Below, piece by piece: positions 8,674 to 17,083 of a stretch of DNA of 43,697 nucleotides. The notes beneath the pieces are model-generated. The model saw only the letters and a program-made list of their open reading frames with translations, was not told the origin of the DNA and made no database searches. The DNA comes from Companilactobacillus tucceti DSM 20183 (GTDB taxonomy: Bacteria > Bacillota > Bacilli > Lactobacillales > Lactobacillaceae), in assembly GCF_001434665.1 (NCBI RefSeq), contig NZ_AZDG01000008.1, forward strand, positions 1 to 43,697. Reading direction: 5' to 3'. Made by a program: the position numbers and the translations under genes. Position 1 is the stretch's first letter; every line of letters starts with the position of its first letter.

Positions 8674-10299
8674 ATGGAGAGTTTAGAACCGAAGAAGTCC
8701 TTCATTAGTTGGCCCGTATTGGCCCTAATGAGCTTCGTTACGGTAATTGGTTTTGATGACTTAACCTATAACTTTCAAAACCAAGGAATGGGTGTTATTA
8801 CCTCTTGGGTTATCATGTTATTCCTATATGTCATCCCATATTCACTTATGGTCGGACAGTTGGGATCAGTTTTTAACCACGAAGGTGGTGGATTATCATC
8901 TTGGGTTCGTGGAACTAGTGGCGAATTTCTAGGATACTTTACAGCTTGGACTTATTGGGCTGCTTCTGTTCCATACGTTGTCGATACTGCCAATTCAATT
9001 GTTGTTGGATTAGGTTGGGCTTGGTATGGAAATGGTAAATTACAGAATACTATGTCTAATGGATGGTTTGCTTTTTGGACAGTTATAACATTTATTGTCT
9101 TTATATTTGTTCAATCACGTTTCAAGCATTCTTTGGAATTTCTAAGTACTATTGGTGGAGTTGCAATGTTTGGAATGACAGTTTTGTTCGTTCTTATGAC
9201 TTTTGCTGCTCTAGGTATGGGTGGACATATCGCCACTCAACCAATGAATATTCATACAATTATTCCGAAATTTGATTTACATTATTTAACTACTTTAGGA
9301 CTATTGATTTATGCCATGAACGGGGCAGAACTTATTGCACCATTCATTACTAAGATGCGTAAACCAAAGAGCGAATTTCCTAAAGCAATGATTATGTTAG
9401 CTGTTATGACAGCTTTCTTAACAATTTTTGGATCATTCTCATTAGGTGTTTTCTTTAATGCCTATCATTTGCCAAATGATTTGAAGATGAATGGTTCATA
9501 TTATGCTTTCTTAGCTCTAGGTGAGCAATTCCATATGGGAAGTACTTTGATGTATATTTTTGCATGGACAGAGGTATTTTATTTAGCAGCACTATTAGCC
9601 GTTTTACTTGATGCCATGACAAGAATGTTGATTTCTGATACTGGTGCGAAGTTTATGCCTAAAGTTCTTCGTAAGAAGAATAAATCTGGATTACCTGTAA
9701 ATGGTTATCTATTAACTTGTGGTTTAAGTGCATTCATAATGTTACTTGGTATTTTTTTACCAAGTATGAATGATATTTTCAACTGGCTATTAAACCTTAA
9801 CGGTATTATTTCTCCAGGTGTTACATGTTGGATATTCTTTGCTTTCATTAAAATTCGTATGGATAGCAAGAAATTCCCATCAGATTACGTATATATTAAA
9901 AATGATAAGGCCGCTTTAGCTGTAGGTTGGTGGTGCTTGGTCGTTACTGCTATTGCTACTATATTTGGTATCGGACCACAAGACGTTGCCTTTGGAACAA
10001 GTACATGGTGGTATGAATTAATTATTAACTTTGTTGCCATTATTGTCTTGATAGGTCTGGGTACGATCATGCCTTATGTTACTCGTCGTGAAGAAAGAAG
10101 TAAGACTGGTTCTGCCTTTACACGTTTACAATGGACAGGTATTCTAAGTGCGCTATTAATAGTTATCGTAGGTGACCTATATTTAGGTGGATCAAAGATT
10201 GCTAATAACATTGCTATGGTTGCCGGACTAAGTGTTATCGGTATTCTTGTTATTATTGCCATCGGTTGGCATGAACGAGATTTAATAACAGAAGACTAA
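8674..10299 (+). CDS. APC-superfamily amino-acid permease
   Basis: This 541-aa integral membrane transporter has about 12 hydrophobic helices. The first (WPVLALMSFVTVIGFDD) carries the broken-helix pattern of APC carriers, and the GVTCWIFFAFIKIRM and C-terminal VAGLSVIGILVIIAIG segments are further membrane spans. It resembles the amino-acid/glutamate-GABA antiporter-like branch (AA_permease_2), but the substrate cannot be assigned. ATG at 8674 is chosen because CGGGGGA lies seven bases before it; the longer frame upstream has no ribosome site. The gene stands alone between two terminators, and no decarboxylase partner is adjacent. Confidence 0.87.
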   Translation: MESLEPKKSFISWPVLALMSFVTVIGFDDLTYNFQNQGMGVITSWVIMLFLYVIPYSLMVGQLGSVFNHEGGGLSSWVRGTSGEFLGYFTAWTYWAASVPYVVDTANSIVVGLGWAWYGNGKLQNTMSNGWFAFWTVITFIVFIFVQSRFKHSLEFLSTIGGVAMFGMTVLFVLMTFAALGMGGHIATQPMNIHTIIPKFDLHYLTTLGLLIYAMNGAELIAPFITKMRKPKSEFPKAMIMLAVMTAFLTIFGSFSLGVFFNAYHLPNDLKMNGSYYAFLALGEQFHMGSTLMYIFAWTEVFYLAALLAVLLDAMTRMLISDTGAKFMPKVLRKKNKSGLPVNGYLLTCGLSAFIMLLGIFLPSMNDIFNWLLNLNGIISPGVTCWIFFAFIKIRMDSKKFPSDYVYIKNDKAALAVGWWCLVVTAIATIFGIGPQDVAFGTSTWWYELIINFVAIIVLIGLGTIMPYVTRREERSKTGSAFTRLQWTGILSALLIVIVGDLYLGGSKIANNIAMVAGLSVIGILVIIAIGWHERDLITED

Positions 10300-10300
10300 T

Positions 10301-10331
10301 AAAAAAGTTGAGAGAAATCTCAGCTTTTTTA
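10301..10331 (+). terminator. Rho-independent terminator after the permease
   Basis: AAAAAGTTGAGA (about 10302-10313) pairs with TCTCAGCTTTTTT (10318-10330) around GAAA, with one G-U pair and a T run. Confidence 0.8.
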
Positions 10332-10388
10332 TTTTGGTATAATTGTATTGGATAAAATATTTAACGTAGATAAGGAGAATGGTCCAAT

Positions 10389-10691
10389 ATGAATAGAACA
10401 GATTATGAGCAGGTCTTTGAAGTTGTTGACGATATGTATAACTCTTTATCGAAGAATCCCGATTCAGATCCAGACGTTTTAAAAGTTTTAATTACTGCTG
10501 CTACTTATTTAAATAATAAAAAAAGTTCACCACAAATAATTGCTTCAAAAACGGTCAATGGAATTATGTTAGCTAATGCGTCTAATAAAACAAAACTTGA
10601 TCAAGATAATTGGAATCGATTAAAGCAATTGCTAGAGTTTGCTAAGAATGGTGGACCTATGAATCCAACTGATTTTAGAGCACAATTTTAA
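10389..10691 (+). CDS. Small helical protein, possibly bacteriocin-immunity-like
   Basis: This 100-aa soluble protein is predicted to be four or five helices with no signal peptide. Length, helix pattern and the segment around PQIIASKTVNGIMLAN recall short immunity proteins of class IIa bacteriocins (EntA_Immun/PedB type), but I see no decisive motif, so this is a weak suggestion. AAGGAG lies 12 bases before the ATG. The gene has terminators on both sides, so it is monocistronic. No bacteriocin precursor or ABC exporter is nearby. If it is an immunity gene, it is an orphan of the kind lactobacilli often carry. Confidence 0.7.
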   Translation: MNRTDYEQVFEVVDDMYNSLSKNPDSDPDVLKVLITAATYLNNKKSSPQIIASKTVNGIMLANASNKTKLDQDNWNRLKQLLEFAKNGGPMNPTDFRAQF

Positions 10692-10731
10692 ATTGAAGAT
10701 TTAATAGATTTATCGTTTCAGCAAAATTTAT

Positions 10732-10757
10732 AAACTATGACTTTTATCATAGTTTTT
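10732..10757 (+). terminator. Rho-independent terminator
   Basis: AAACTATGA (10732-10740) pairs with TCATAGTTT (10747-10755) around CTTTTA, followed by T residues. Confidence 0.82.
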
Positions 10758-10852
10758 TTATTTATATTTTTTCACCTAGTTTTTAAAACTAGATTGAATA
10801 GTAATTAATATTATGATAAATTGTATTGGTAATCACAAAGAGGTGCTTTTTA

Positions 10853-11392
10853 ATGGACGAATTGCAAAAATGGTTAGATAATCTAGAAAAATTCAAATTG
10901 CCTAGATGGAATGAACTTCCAGAATTAGATTTATATCGAGATCAATTATTAACGTTGCTCGATAAATATTTAAAACCAATCTGGATCGAAGATGGTCCAA
11001 TTGTTACTACATCAATGGTTAACAATTATGTAAAAAATGGGTTATTACCACATCCAATCAAGAAAAGATATACCAGAGAACATTTGGCATATCTGATTGC
11101 CATTACCTTTTTAAAGCAAGTTGTTTCCATTAATGAAATTAAGTCAGGATTACAAGTTATGACTGATTTAAACGGTGGTATTGAAAAGGCATTTGATTTC
11201 TTTTGTGAAAAACAAGAATTAGCATTAAAAATGCTAAATTATCGAAATCAAGAACAGAAGATTTCTGAAGATAATTCAACATCAGCCTACTTGATGGTTG
11301 AAATGGTTACTGTATCTTTTGCCACCAAGTGGATGACACGTAAAGTATTAATGCTTGAAAATGGAGTATCAGAAGAAAAGAGTAAAAAATAA
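10853..11392 (+). CDS. DUF1836 protein with MerR-like helix-turn-helix
   Basis: The 179-aa protein fits the DUF1836 family, recognisable from the start (WLDNLEKFKLPRWNELPELDLY), the TTSMVNNYVKNGLLPHP recognition-helix region (about residues 54-70) and the KRYTREHLAYLI segment. The MerR-like HTH suggests DNA binding, but the target and role of the family are unknown to me. ATG at 10853 follows AGGTG at good spacing; an upstream in-frame start lacks a ribosome site. The stop overlaps the degV start by one base (TAATG). This adjacency to a degV-family gene recurs in lactic acid bacteria and suggests a shared function in lipid metabolism, which is inference. Confidence 0.85.
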   Translation: MDELQKWLDNLEKFKLPRWNELPELDLYRDQLLTLLDKYLKPIWIEDGPIVTTSMVNNYVKNGLLPHPIKKRYTREHLAYLIAITFLKQVVSINEIKSGLQVMTDLNGGIEKAFDFFCEKQELALKMLNYRNQEQKISEDNSTSAYLMVEMVTVSFATKWMTRKVLMLENGVSEEKSKK

Positions 11393-12246
11393 TGACTGAA
11401 AAAATTGCTGTATTGGTAGATTCTTGCTGTGATATACCAGAAGAATACTTAAAAAAAGATGGTATTTATGAAATACCTATGCAGATCATTTACAAAGATA
11501 AAACATATCTTGATCGAGTAGATATTTCGGCTGTTGAAGTTTATGATGATCTGGAATCAGAAATACCAAAGACATCTTTGCCATCAGGTGAAGTTATTCA
11601 AAAGACTTTAGATAAAATTTACGATGATGGATATACTCACATTATTTCAATATCGATTTCATCGGGGTTGAGTGGAACCTATAACTTTTTGAAAGTTTTA
11701 CTGGAAGATGATGGTAGGTTTACCTATACATCATTTGATACAAAACAAGTTGCTGTAGCGGCTGGACTTATTGCCGTTGGAACTAAAGATGCTATCGATT
11801 CCGGAGTAGTCTATGACCGAGTTCTGGAGAGAACTAAAAAAATGATCGATAATACCGTTGTTTATTTTTGTATTCCGACTCTTGAATATTTAAGAGCTGG
11901 TGGAAGAATAGGTCTAGTTACCTCTGTAGTTGGTAGTATGCTCAAGTTGGCACCAATTATTACATGTAATTCCGATGGTATCTATACAACCGCTGCTAAG
12001 GCACGTGGTATGAAAAAAGGTCAAAAGATGATGTTAGACATGGTCAGCAAGTTCATAGGTGACCATAAAGATTATCTTTTAGCAGTTGGACACGGTGCTG
12101 ATGAAGTTGCTGGTGGTAATATGATGGCTTTGTTAGACAGTAAGGGTATTAATGGATCTAAAGAATTCTTTGGACAAGTTGGTCCCGCACTTGGAGTCCA
12201 CACAGGACCTGGTTTGGTTGGTGTTGGAGTTTGCTTAGTTGATTAG
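11392..12246 (+). CDS. degV: DegV-family fatty-acid-binding protein
   Basis: DegV proteins bind a single fatty acid; relatives (FakB) present fatty acids to the kinase FakA for phosphorylation. The 284-aa protein has the EDD fold signatures: VLVDSCCDIP at the N-terminus, SIPS-like TSLPSGEV (about residues 63-70), the SISSGLSGTYN loop, and the LRAGGRIG segment. No membrane segment is seen. Translation is probably coupled to the DUF1836 gene by the TAATG overlap. No fakA is in the window, so the partner would have to be elsewhere. Confidence 0.93.
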   Translation: MTEKIAVLVDSCCDIPEEYLKKDGIYEIPMQIIYKDKTYLDRVDISAVEVYDDLESEIPKTSLPSGEVIQKTLDKIYDDGYTHIISISISSGLSGTYNFLKVLLEDDGRFTYTSFDTKQVAVAAGLIAVGTKDAIDSGVVYDRVLERTKKMIDNTVVYFCIPTLEYLRAGGRIGLVTSVVGSMLKLAPIITCNSDGIYTTAAKARGMKKGQKMMLDMVSKFIGDHKDYLLAVGHGADEVAGGNMMALLDSKGINGSKEFFGQVGPALGVHTGPGLVGVGVCLVD

Positions 12247-12249
12247 AAT

Positions 12250-12280
12250 AAAGCAGAACTTTTGTTAAGTTCTGCTTTTT
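12250..12280 (+). terminator. Rho-independent terminator after degV
   Basis: AAAGCAGAACT (12250-12260) pairs with AGTTCTGCTTT (12268-12278) and is followed by T residues. Confidence 0.85.
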
Positions 12281-12317
12281 ATGTGCCTAAAAAGGAAGAA
12301 AAGTTAATTCAACAAAG

Positions 12318-12346
12318 TTGACATATGTTTAGACAAATCGTAATAT
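12318..12346 (+). promoter_or_regulatory. Near-consensus promoter of treC
   Basis: TTGACA (12318-12323), a 17-base spacer and TAATAT (12341-12346). The predicted start of transcription is near 12353, downstream of an in-frame ATG at 12351, which supports ATG 12390 as the translation start. Confidence 0.75.
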
Positions 12347-12389
12347 ACTTGTGAAAATGTGTTTGAAAGAAATCGAGGAAATTACAGAA

Positions 12390-14042
12390 ATGCAACAATG
12401 GCAGAAATCTACCGTTTATCAGATTTATCCAAGGAGTTTTCAAGATTCAAATGGGGATGGAATTGGTGATATAAATGGAATTATCTCACGTCTGGATTAT
12501 TTACATGACCTGGGAATTGAGTTGATTTGGATCACACCAATGTACGTTTCACCAGGCAATGATAATGGTTATGATATCGCTGATTATTATCAAATTGATC
12601 CAATTTTTGGGACTATGAAAGATTTTGAAAATCTTTTGAAAGAAGCACATAAACGCAATATAAAGATAATTATGGATATGGTATTAAATCATACTTCAAA
12701 TGAACATAAATGGTTTAAAGAAGCTATCAAATCAAAAGATAATCCATATCATGATTACTACCTTTTTAAAGATCCAGTGGATGGTCATGAACCAAATAAT
12801 TGGGTGTCTAAATTTAGTGGTAGTGCATGGGAATATGTTCCTTCATTAAATCAATATTATTTACATTTATACGATGTAACAATGCCTGATTTAAATTGGC
12901 GTAATCCTAAACTTCGTCAAGACATATTTAAGATGTTAACTTTTTGGGCTGATAAAGGTATTGATGGATTTAGATTAGATGTAATTAATAATATTTCTAA
13001 AGATAAAAGAATGCCAAATGACACCTTTGAAACGCCCACAGATGATGGTCGTAATTTTTATACTAATGGTCCACATGTTCACGAGTATATTCATGAAATG
13101 TATCGTAAAGTTTTTGGACCTAATGACTTTGTTACAGTAGGAGAATTGTCCTCTACACCAATTAGTGAGGCAGTCAAATATACTAATCCTAAACGACAAG
13201 AACTATCAATGGCTTTTACATTTCATCATGTAAAAGTAGACTATACCAATGGCAAGAAATGGACTCTAGGCAATTACAAATTGACTGATTTAAAGAGTGT
13301 CATAAGTGACTGGCAAGTAAAGATGCATCAAAATAATGGTTGGAATGCATTGTTTTGGAACAACCATGATCAGCCACGTGCAATTTCAAGATTCCTAAAT
13401 GACAATAAATATCGTGATGAGTCAGCCAAATTGTTAGCAATAGTACAGTTTGGACTTCAGGGAACACCTTATATTTATCAGGGTGAAGAAATAGCAATGA
13501 AGAATTCCTATTTTACGGATATCAAACAGTATAAGGATCATGAATCGATCAACGCTTATCATGATTTGATAAAAAATGGTACAGACAAGGGAACAGCAAT
13601 TAAAGTATTGCAACAAAAGTCCCGTGAGAATGCACGTATACCAATGCAATGGAACTCAAGTAAAAATTATGGTTTTACGACAGGTATACCTTGGTTAAAA
13701 GCAATCAAAAAAGATAACTATTCAGTTGAAGCAGTCAGAAAATCTCCCAATAATATTTTTGAGTTTTATCAACGATTGATAAAGTTAAGAAAGAAAAATG
13801 ATACTTTAATTGAAGGAAGTTATAAACTACTCGATCATGATGATAATAGTGTTTATTCTTATGTCAGAAGTAAGGGTGATAATAAAGTATTAATTATGGC
13901 AAACTTTACTGAAGAAGAACAAATAAGAACAATCCATAGTGATTATGATTTGATTTTAGGTAATTATGGAGATATTGATTCAAATAAGAATATGGTGAAG
14001 TTACGTCCGTATGAAGCATTAATGTTAGAGAAAAGTGTGTAA
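12390..14042 (+). CDS. treC: Trehalose-6-phosphate hydrolase (GH13)
   Basis: This 550-aa cytosolic glycosidase would split trehalose 6-phosphate into glucose and glucose 6-phosphate. The GH13 residues are visible: nucleophile Asp197 in GFRLDVINN, acid/base Glu252 in VTVGELSS, and Asp327 in WNNHDQPR. Val198 after the nucleophile rules against alpha-1,4 specificity. The blocks ELSMAFTFHHVKVDY and KKWTL, and the PIYQGEE-like region, resemble TreC more than oligo-1,6-glucosidases, the main alternative. ATG 12390 has GAGGA ten bases upstream and lies after the predicted transcription start. No trehalose PTS or TreR gene is adjacent. Confidence 0.82.
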   Translation: MQQWQKSTVYQIYPRSFQDSNGDGIGDINGIISRLDYLHDLGIELIWITPMYVSPGNDNGYDIADYYQIDPIFGTMKDFENLLKEAHKRNIKIIMDMVLNHTSNEHKWFKEAIKSKDNPYHDYYLFKDPVDGHEPNNWVSKFSGSAWEYVPSLNQYYLHLYDVTMPDLNWRNPKLRQDIFKMLTFWADKGIDGFRLDVINNISKDKRMPNDTFETPTDDGRNFYTNGPHVHEYIHEMYRKVFGPNDFVTVGELSSTPISEAVKYTNPKRQELSMAFTFHHVKVDYTNGKKWTLGNYKLTDLKSVISDWQVKMHQNNGWNALFWNNHDQPRAISRFLNDNKYRDESAKLLAIVQFGLQGTPYIYQGEEIAMKNSYFTDIKQYKDHESINAYHDLIKNGTDKGTAIKVLQQKSRENARIPMQWNSSKNYGFTTGIPWLKAIKKDNYSVEAVRKSPNNIFEFYQRLIKLRKKNDTLIEGSYKLLDHDDNSVYSYVRSKGDNKVLIMANFTEEEQIRTIHSDYDLILGNYGDIDSNKNMVKLRPYEALMLEKSV

Positions 14043-14073
14043 AAAAAGTCATTCTTAATTGAATGACTTTTTT
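14043..14073. terminator. Bidirectional terminator between treC and the amidase
   Basis: AAAAAGTCATTC (14043-14054) pairs with GAATGACTTTTT (14061-14072) around TTAATT. T runs on both strands serve both converging genes. Confidence 0.88.
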
Positions 14074-15370
14074 ACTTAAAATATTCTTTTAGCCCATTTG
14101 TAACATCTTGAGCAACTTTTTCTTCATAACTATCAGATTTAATATGCTTATAGTCTTTTGAGGAGTTAATATATCCAAGCTCCAACAAGACAGAAGGTTG
14201 ACTATTGTAATGAAGTACGTATAAGTCTTTTTGTTGAGTACCACGATTATCAATAGCTAAATTCTTTAATTGATCATTAATGTCTGTTGCCAACTGTCCA
14301 TCTTTATTTTTCTCATAATAATATGTAGTGACACCAGAACCTGAATCAGATTGATCACTTGAATCAAAGTGCAAACTGATATATGCATCAGCTTCGATTT
14401 TACTTGAAAGTCTAGCACGATCACCAAGTGATTTAGTATTATCACCAGGACGCGTTAGAACAACGCGAGCACCAGTTTTTTCTAGATCAGCTTTAATAGC
14501 TTTGGCATATTTTAATGTAAAATTCTTTTCATAAGTTTTACTTTGAGATTCTGCACCGACATCAGTACCACCGTGTCCAGGGTCAATAACGATCGTAGCT
14601 TCTGAAATATTTGTGGCGGCTGATTTCACAGCACTCTTAGTTCCAGAAATGGTGACAAGCCAACTGGCAACATAACCCACTGATCCATCACTATCACGAA
14701 CTTTGTACCAGTTACCAGATTTACTTAAATAATCAAATTTTTTACCAACGGAAACACTTTTGACTATTCGGCCACTGTCATTAGGCTCAATACGTAGTTT
14801 AGTATTTGCTTGGGTTACAGTTACTGTTTTTATGTCATTATTGGAGTTTGAACTATTTGAGGAACCCGATGTCTCTTGAGTACCTTGGATAAATTGTGTT
14901 TTTACCCAAGCAGCAGTACCCTTATAAAGAATTTGAGACCAATCCTGTTCTTGATACATAACGGTGACTTTTTGAGATTGTTCAATAGTTCCTAGGACTT
15001 CACTATCAGAGTTATTTTTCTTAAAAACAGTTGTATTAGGGACTTTTACGATTCCTACTTTATTAGTTGCTGAACTGACCTCGGTATTATCGATTAACCA
15101 ACTTGCAACCCAACCGATTTTATCGCCGGAAAGACGAACTTGATACCATTTATTTTTTTCAGCCAAAATGGCCAATTTATCGCCTTTTTTTACTTGACCC
15201 ATATTGGAATAGGAGAGTCCTGGTCCAACACGGACATTAACCGAATCTGATTCAACAACAACCGAATTGGCATTTGCCAAGGCTACAGTTGACCAGCTCG
15301 ATAAGGAGATTAAAAAAACAATGGCAACAAATAGCTTATTTTTAATTAAAAAAGTTATTATCTTTTTCAT
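14072..15370 (-). CDS. Secreted N-acetylmuramoyl-L-alanine amidase with three SH3b domains
   Basis: This 432-aa exported wall hydrolase would cut the bond between MurNAc and the stem peptide. A signal peptide (hydrophobic about 11-30, cleavage near ALA-NA at 32) is followed by three bacterial SH3 domains (about 36-95, 106-162, 181-240) that bind the wall. The C-terminal amidase_3 domain (about 258-430) has zinc ligands His266 in DPGHGGTD, Glu281 and His334 in ISLHFDSS, and catalytic Glu397 in LLELGYI. No LPXTG motif is seen. AAAGGAATCC lies before the ATG. It converges with treC and diverges from hisS. It could serve cell separation or turnover. Confidence 0.94.
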   Translation of the reverse strand: MKKIITFLIKNKLFVAIVFLISLSSWSTVALANANSVVVESDSVNVRVGPGLSYSNMGQVKKGDKLAILAEKNKWYQVRLSGDKIGWVASWLIDNTEVSSATNKVGIVKVPNTTVFKKNNSDSEVLGTIEQSQKVTVMYQEQDWSQILYKGTAAWVKTQFIQGTQETSGSSNSSNSNNDIKTVTVTQANTKLRIEPNDSGRIVKSVSVGKKFDYLSKSGNWYKVRDSDGSVGYVASWLVTISGTKSAVKSAATNISEATIVIDPGHGGTDVGAESQSKTYEKNFTLKYAKAIKADLEKTGARVVLTRPGDNTKSLGDRARLSSKIEADAYISLHFDSSDQSDSGSGVTTYYYEKNKDGQLATDINDQLKNLAIDNRGTQQKDLYVLHYNSQPSVLLELGYINSSKDYKHIKSDSYEEKVAQDVTNGLKEYFK

Positions 15371-15403
15371 TTAAAGGATTCCTTTGTTGTCGCTATAGTG
15401 ATT

Positions 15404-15433
15404 ACATATGTATATCTTACTGAAAAAAGTCAA
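15404..15433 (-). promoter_or_regulatory. Possible promoter of the amidase gene
   Basis: On the minus strand TTGACT (15433-15428) is followed after about 18 bases by ATATGT/TATGTA near 15409-15403. The -10 match is modest. Confidence 0.35.
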
Positions 15434-15617
15434 AACTTAAAAGATAGAAAGTAAAAAATTCACAGAAATTTGACATTTTTATTTAAAATATCTTAATTAA
15501 AATGAATTATAGTTGAAAAATAAGAAAAAAACAGTTTTCTAAACCGCTTACTATACTCAATTCAACTAAAACCAGCTTGACAATTAGCCTTATTTTGATT
15601 AGTTTATATTTATATTC
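15434..15617. other. Intergenic stretch before the hisS leader
   Basis: This AT-rich spacer lies between the divergent amidase and hisS. TTGACA occurs at 15470-15475 and at 15576-15581, but neither has a convincing -10 at 17 bases. The second lies at the right place to start the T-box transcript near 15612, with AT-rich candidates TAGTTT and TATATT (15599-15609) after it. No open reading frame or repeat is seen here. Confidence 0.4.
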
Positions 15618-15781
15618 TTAATCAGATCAAAAATTACTGTACAGAGAACCTGCGGGCTGAGAACAGGTGAGTAATCAGATTGTGACGTTTTATAATCGTT
15701 TGACAGGCGTTAACTGTAGAAAAAATACTAGGTGGTACCGTGCAAAAAGCACCCTTGTCTATTGGCAAGAGTGCTTTTTTT
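15618..15781 (+). promoter_or_regulatory. T-box riboswitch of the hisS-aspS operon
   Basis: The leader has the T-box motif AGGTGGTACCGTG (15730-15742), which holds the uncharged tRNA acceptor end, followed by a terminator (15748-15781) with arms AGCACCCTTG and CAAGAGTGCT and a T run. Upstream, stem I shows an inner helix ATTACT/AGTAAT (15632-15637, 15670-15675) and a distal hairpin ACCTG/CAGGT (15647-15651, 15664-15668) with a GGGCTGAGAA loop. Uncharged cognate tRNA should favour the antiterminator and so expression. No CAT or CAC lies between the distal hairpin and the T-box motif, whereas GAT (15678) and GAC (15684, 15702) do, which suggests tRNA-Asp sensing. Confidence 0.9.
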
Positions 15782-15809
15782 CTGCGGTTATCAAAAAAAG
15801 GAGAATTTT

Positions 15810-17081
15810 ATGCGTTACCAAAAGCCTAAGGGTACGATGGATATCTTACCCAGTGAATCAGTAAAGTGGCAATATGTAGAATCAGTTGCACAAAGAATTT
15901 TTAGTCGTTATCGTTTTTCTGAAATCAGAACTCCAATTTTTGAATCTTATGAAGTTTTTGAACGTTCTTCTGGTGATACATCAGATATCGTTTCAAAAGA
16001 AATGTACGATTTTAAAGATAAGGGTGATCGTCATTTAGCTCTTCGTCCTGAAGGAACAGCCGGAGTTGTTCGAGCTTATGTTGAAAATAAGCTTTATGGA
16101 CCTGAACATATCAAACCATATAAAGTTTGGTATAAGGGACCTATGTTTAGATATGAGCGTCCTCAATCAGGTCGTCAAAGACAATTTCATCAAATTGGTG
16201 TTGAAGCGTTTGGATCAGATTCACCAGAACTTGATGTAGAAGTTATTACAATGGGTCTTAATTTCTTGAATGAATTAGGAATAAAAAACCTTAAAGTAGC
16301 TATTAATACATTAGGTGATCCAGAATCTCGTTCCAGCTATCATAAAGCTTTAGTTGATTACTTCACACCATTTAAGGACCAACTTAGTGATGATTCTAAA
16401 GTTAGATTGGAAAAGAATCCATTAAGAATTTTAGATAGTAAAGACGCAAATGATAAGAAAATCGTTGCAAATGCTCCTTCAATTTTGGACTATTTGAATG
16501 ATGCTTCAAGAGAACGTTTTGAGTATTTAAAGAAACTTCTAGATGATTTGAATGTAAATTATGAAGTTGATTCTACAATGGTTCGTGGTCTTGATTATTA
16601 CAACCATACGATCTTTGAATTTATGGTAACTGATCCAGCATTTGACAATAAAGAAATTACAGTTCTAGCTGGTGGTCGTTACAATGGATTAGTCGAAGAG
16701 TTAGGTGGACCACAAACACCTGGTATTGGTTTTGGACTAGGTGTTGAACGTTTGATGTTGTTATTAAAGGATGAAGATCTTGTTATTAATAATGATTTGG
16801 ATGTTTATCTTGTAACTATTGGTCAAAAAGCTGAGCAAGCTTCTGTAAAGATACTATCTAATCTTAGACAAGTTGGATTTACAGCCGATAAAGATTACTT
16901 ACAAAGAAAGATCAAGGCTCAGTTCAAAACTGCTGATCATTTGCAAGCTAAATATACAGTTACTATTGGTGACGACGAGATTGAAAATAATACAGCCAAT
17001 GTTAAAAATATGGCTACTGGTGATCAAATCAGTGTAGCCTTGGATAATTTGGCTGAAGAATTGAAGAAAATCGAGGGATAA
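15810..17081 (+). CDS. hisS: Histidyl-tRNA synthetase
   Basis: HisRS is a cytosolic class II enzyme that charges tRNA-His. The 423-aa protein begins [14 protein letters not shown], with motif 1 in the first 60 residues, motif 2 around [19 protein letters not shown], the His-specific [13 protein letters not shown] block and motif 3 in [11 protein letters not shown], then a C-terminal anticodon-binding domain. ATG 15810 follows AAGGAG at good spacing; the longer frame upstream reads through the T-box terminator and is not coding. It is the first gene of the T-box-controlled hisS-aspS operon. Confidence 0.97.
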   Translation: MRYQKPKGTMDILPSESVKWQYVESVAQRIFSRYRFSEIRTPIFESYEVFERSSGDTSDIVSKEMYDFKDKGDRHLALRPEGTAGVVRAYVENKLYGPEHIKPYKVWYKGPMFRYERPQSGRQRQFHQIGVEAFGSDSPELDVEVITMGLNFLNELGIKNLKVAINTLGDPESRSSYHKALVDYFTPFKDQLSDDSKVRLEKNPLRILDSKDANDKKIVANAPSILDYLNDASRERFEYLKKLLDDLNVNYEVDSTMVRGLDYYNHTIFEFMVTDPAFDNKEITVLAGGRYNGLVEELGGPQTPGIGFGLGVERLMLLLKDEDLVINNDLDVYLVTIGQKAEQASVKILSNLRQVGFTADKDYLQRKIKAQFKTADHLQAKYTVTIGDDEIENNTANVKNMATGDQISVALDNLAEELKKIEG

Positions 17082-17083
17082 TA

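Noticed and set aside
15470-15475. TTGACA as the hisS promoter
   Set aside because: No reasonable -10 box lies 16-18 bases after it, and it would make a leader over 300 bases long. The later TTGACA at 15576 is better placed, though still weak.
15732-15809. Extended hisS N-terminus
   Set aside because: The extra codons run through the T-box motif and terminator. ATG 15810 has a good ribosome site and the normal HisRS start.
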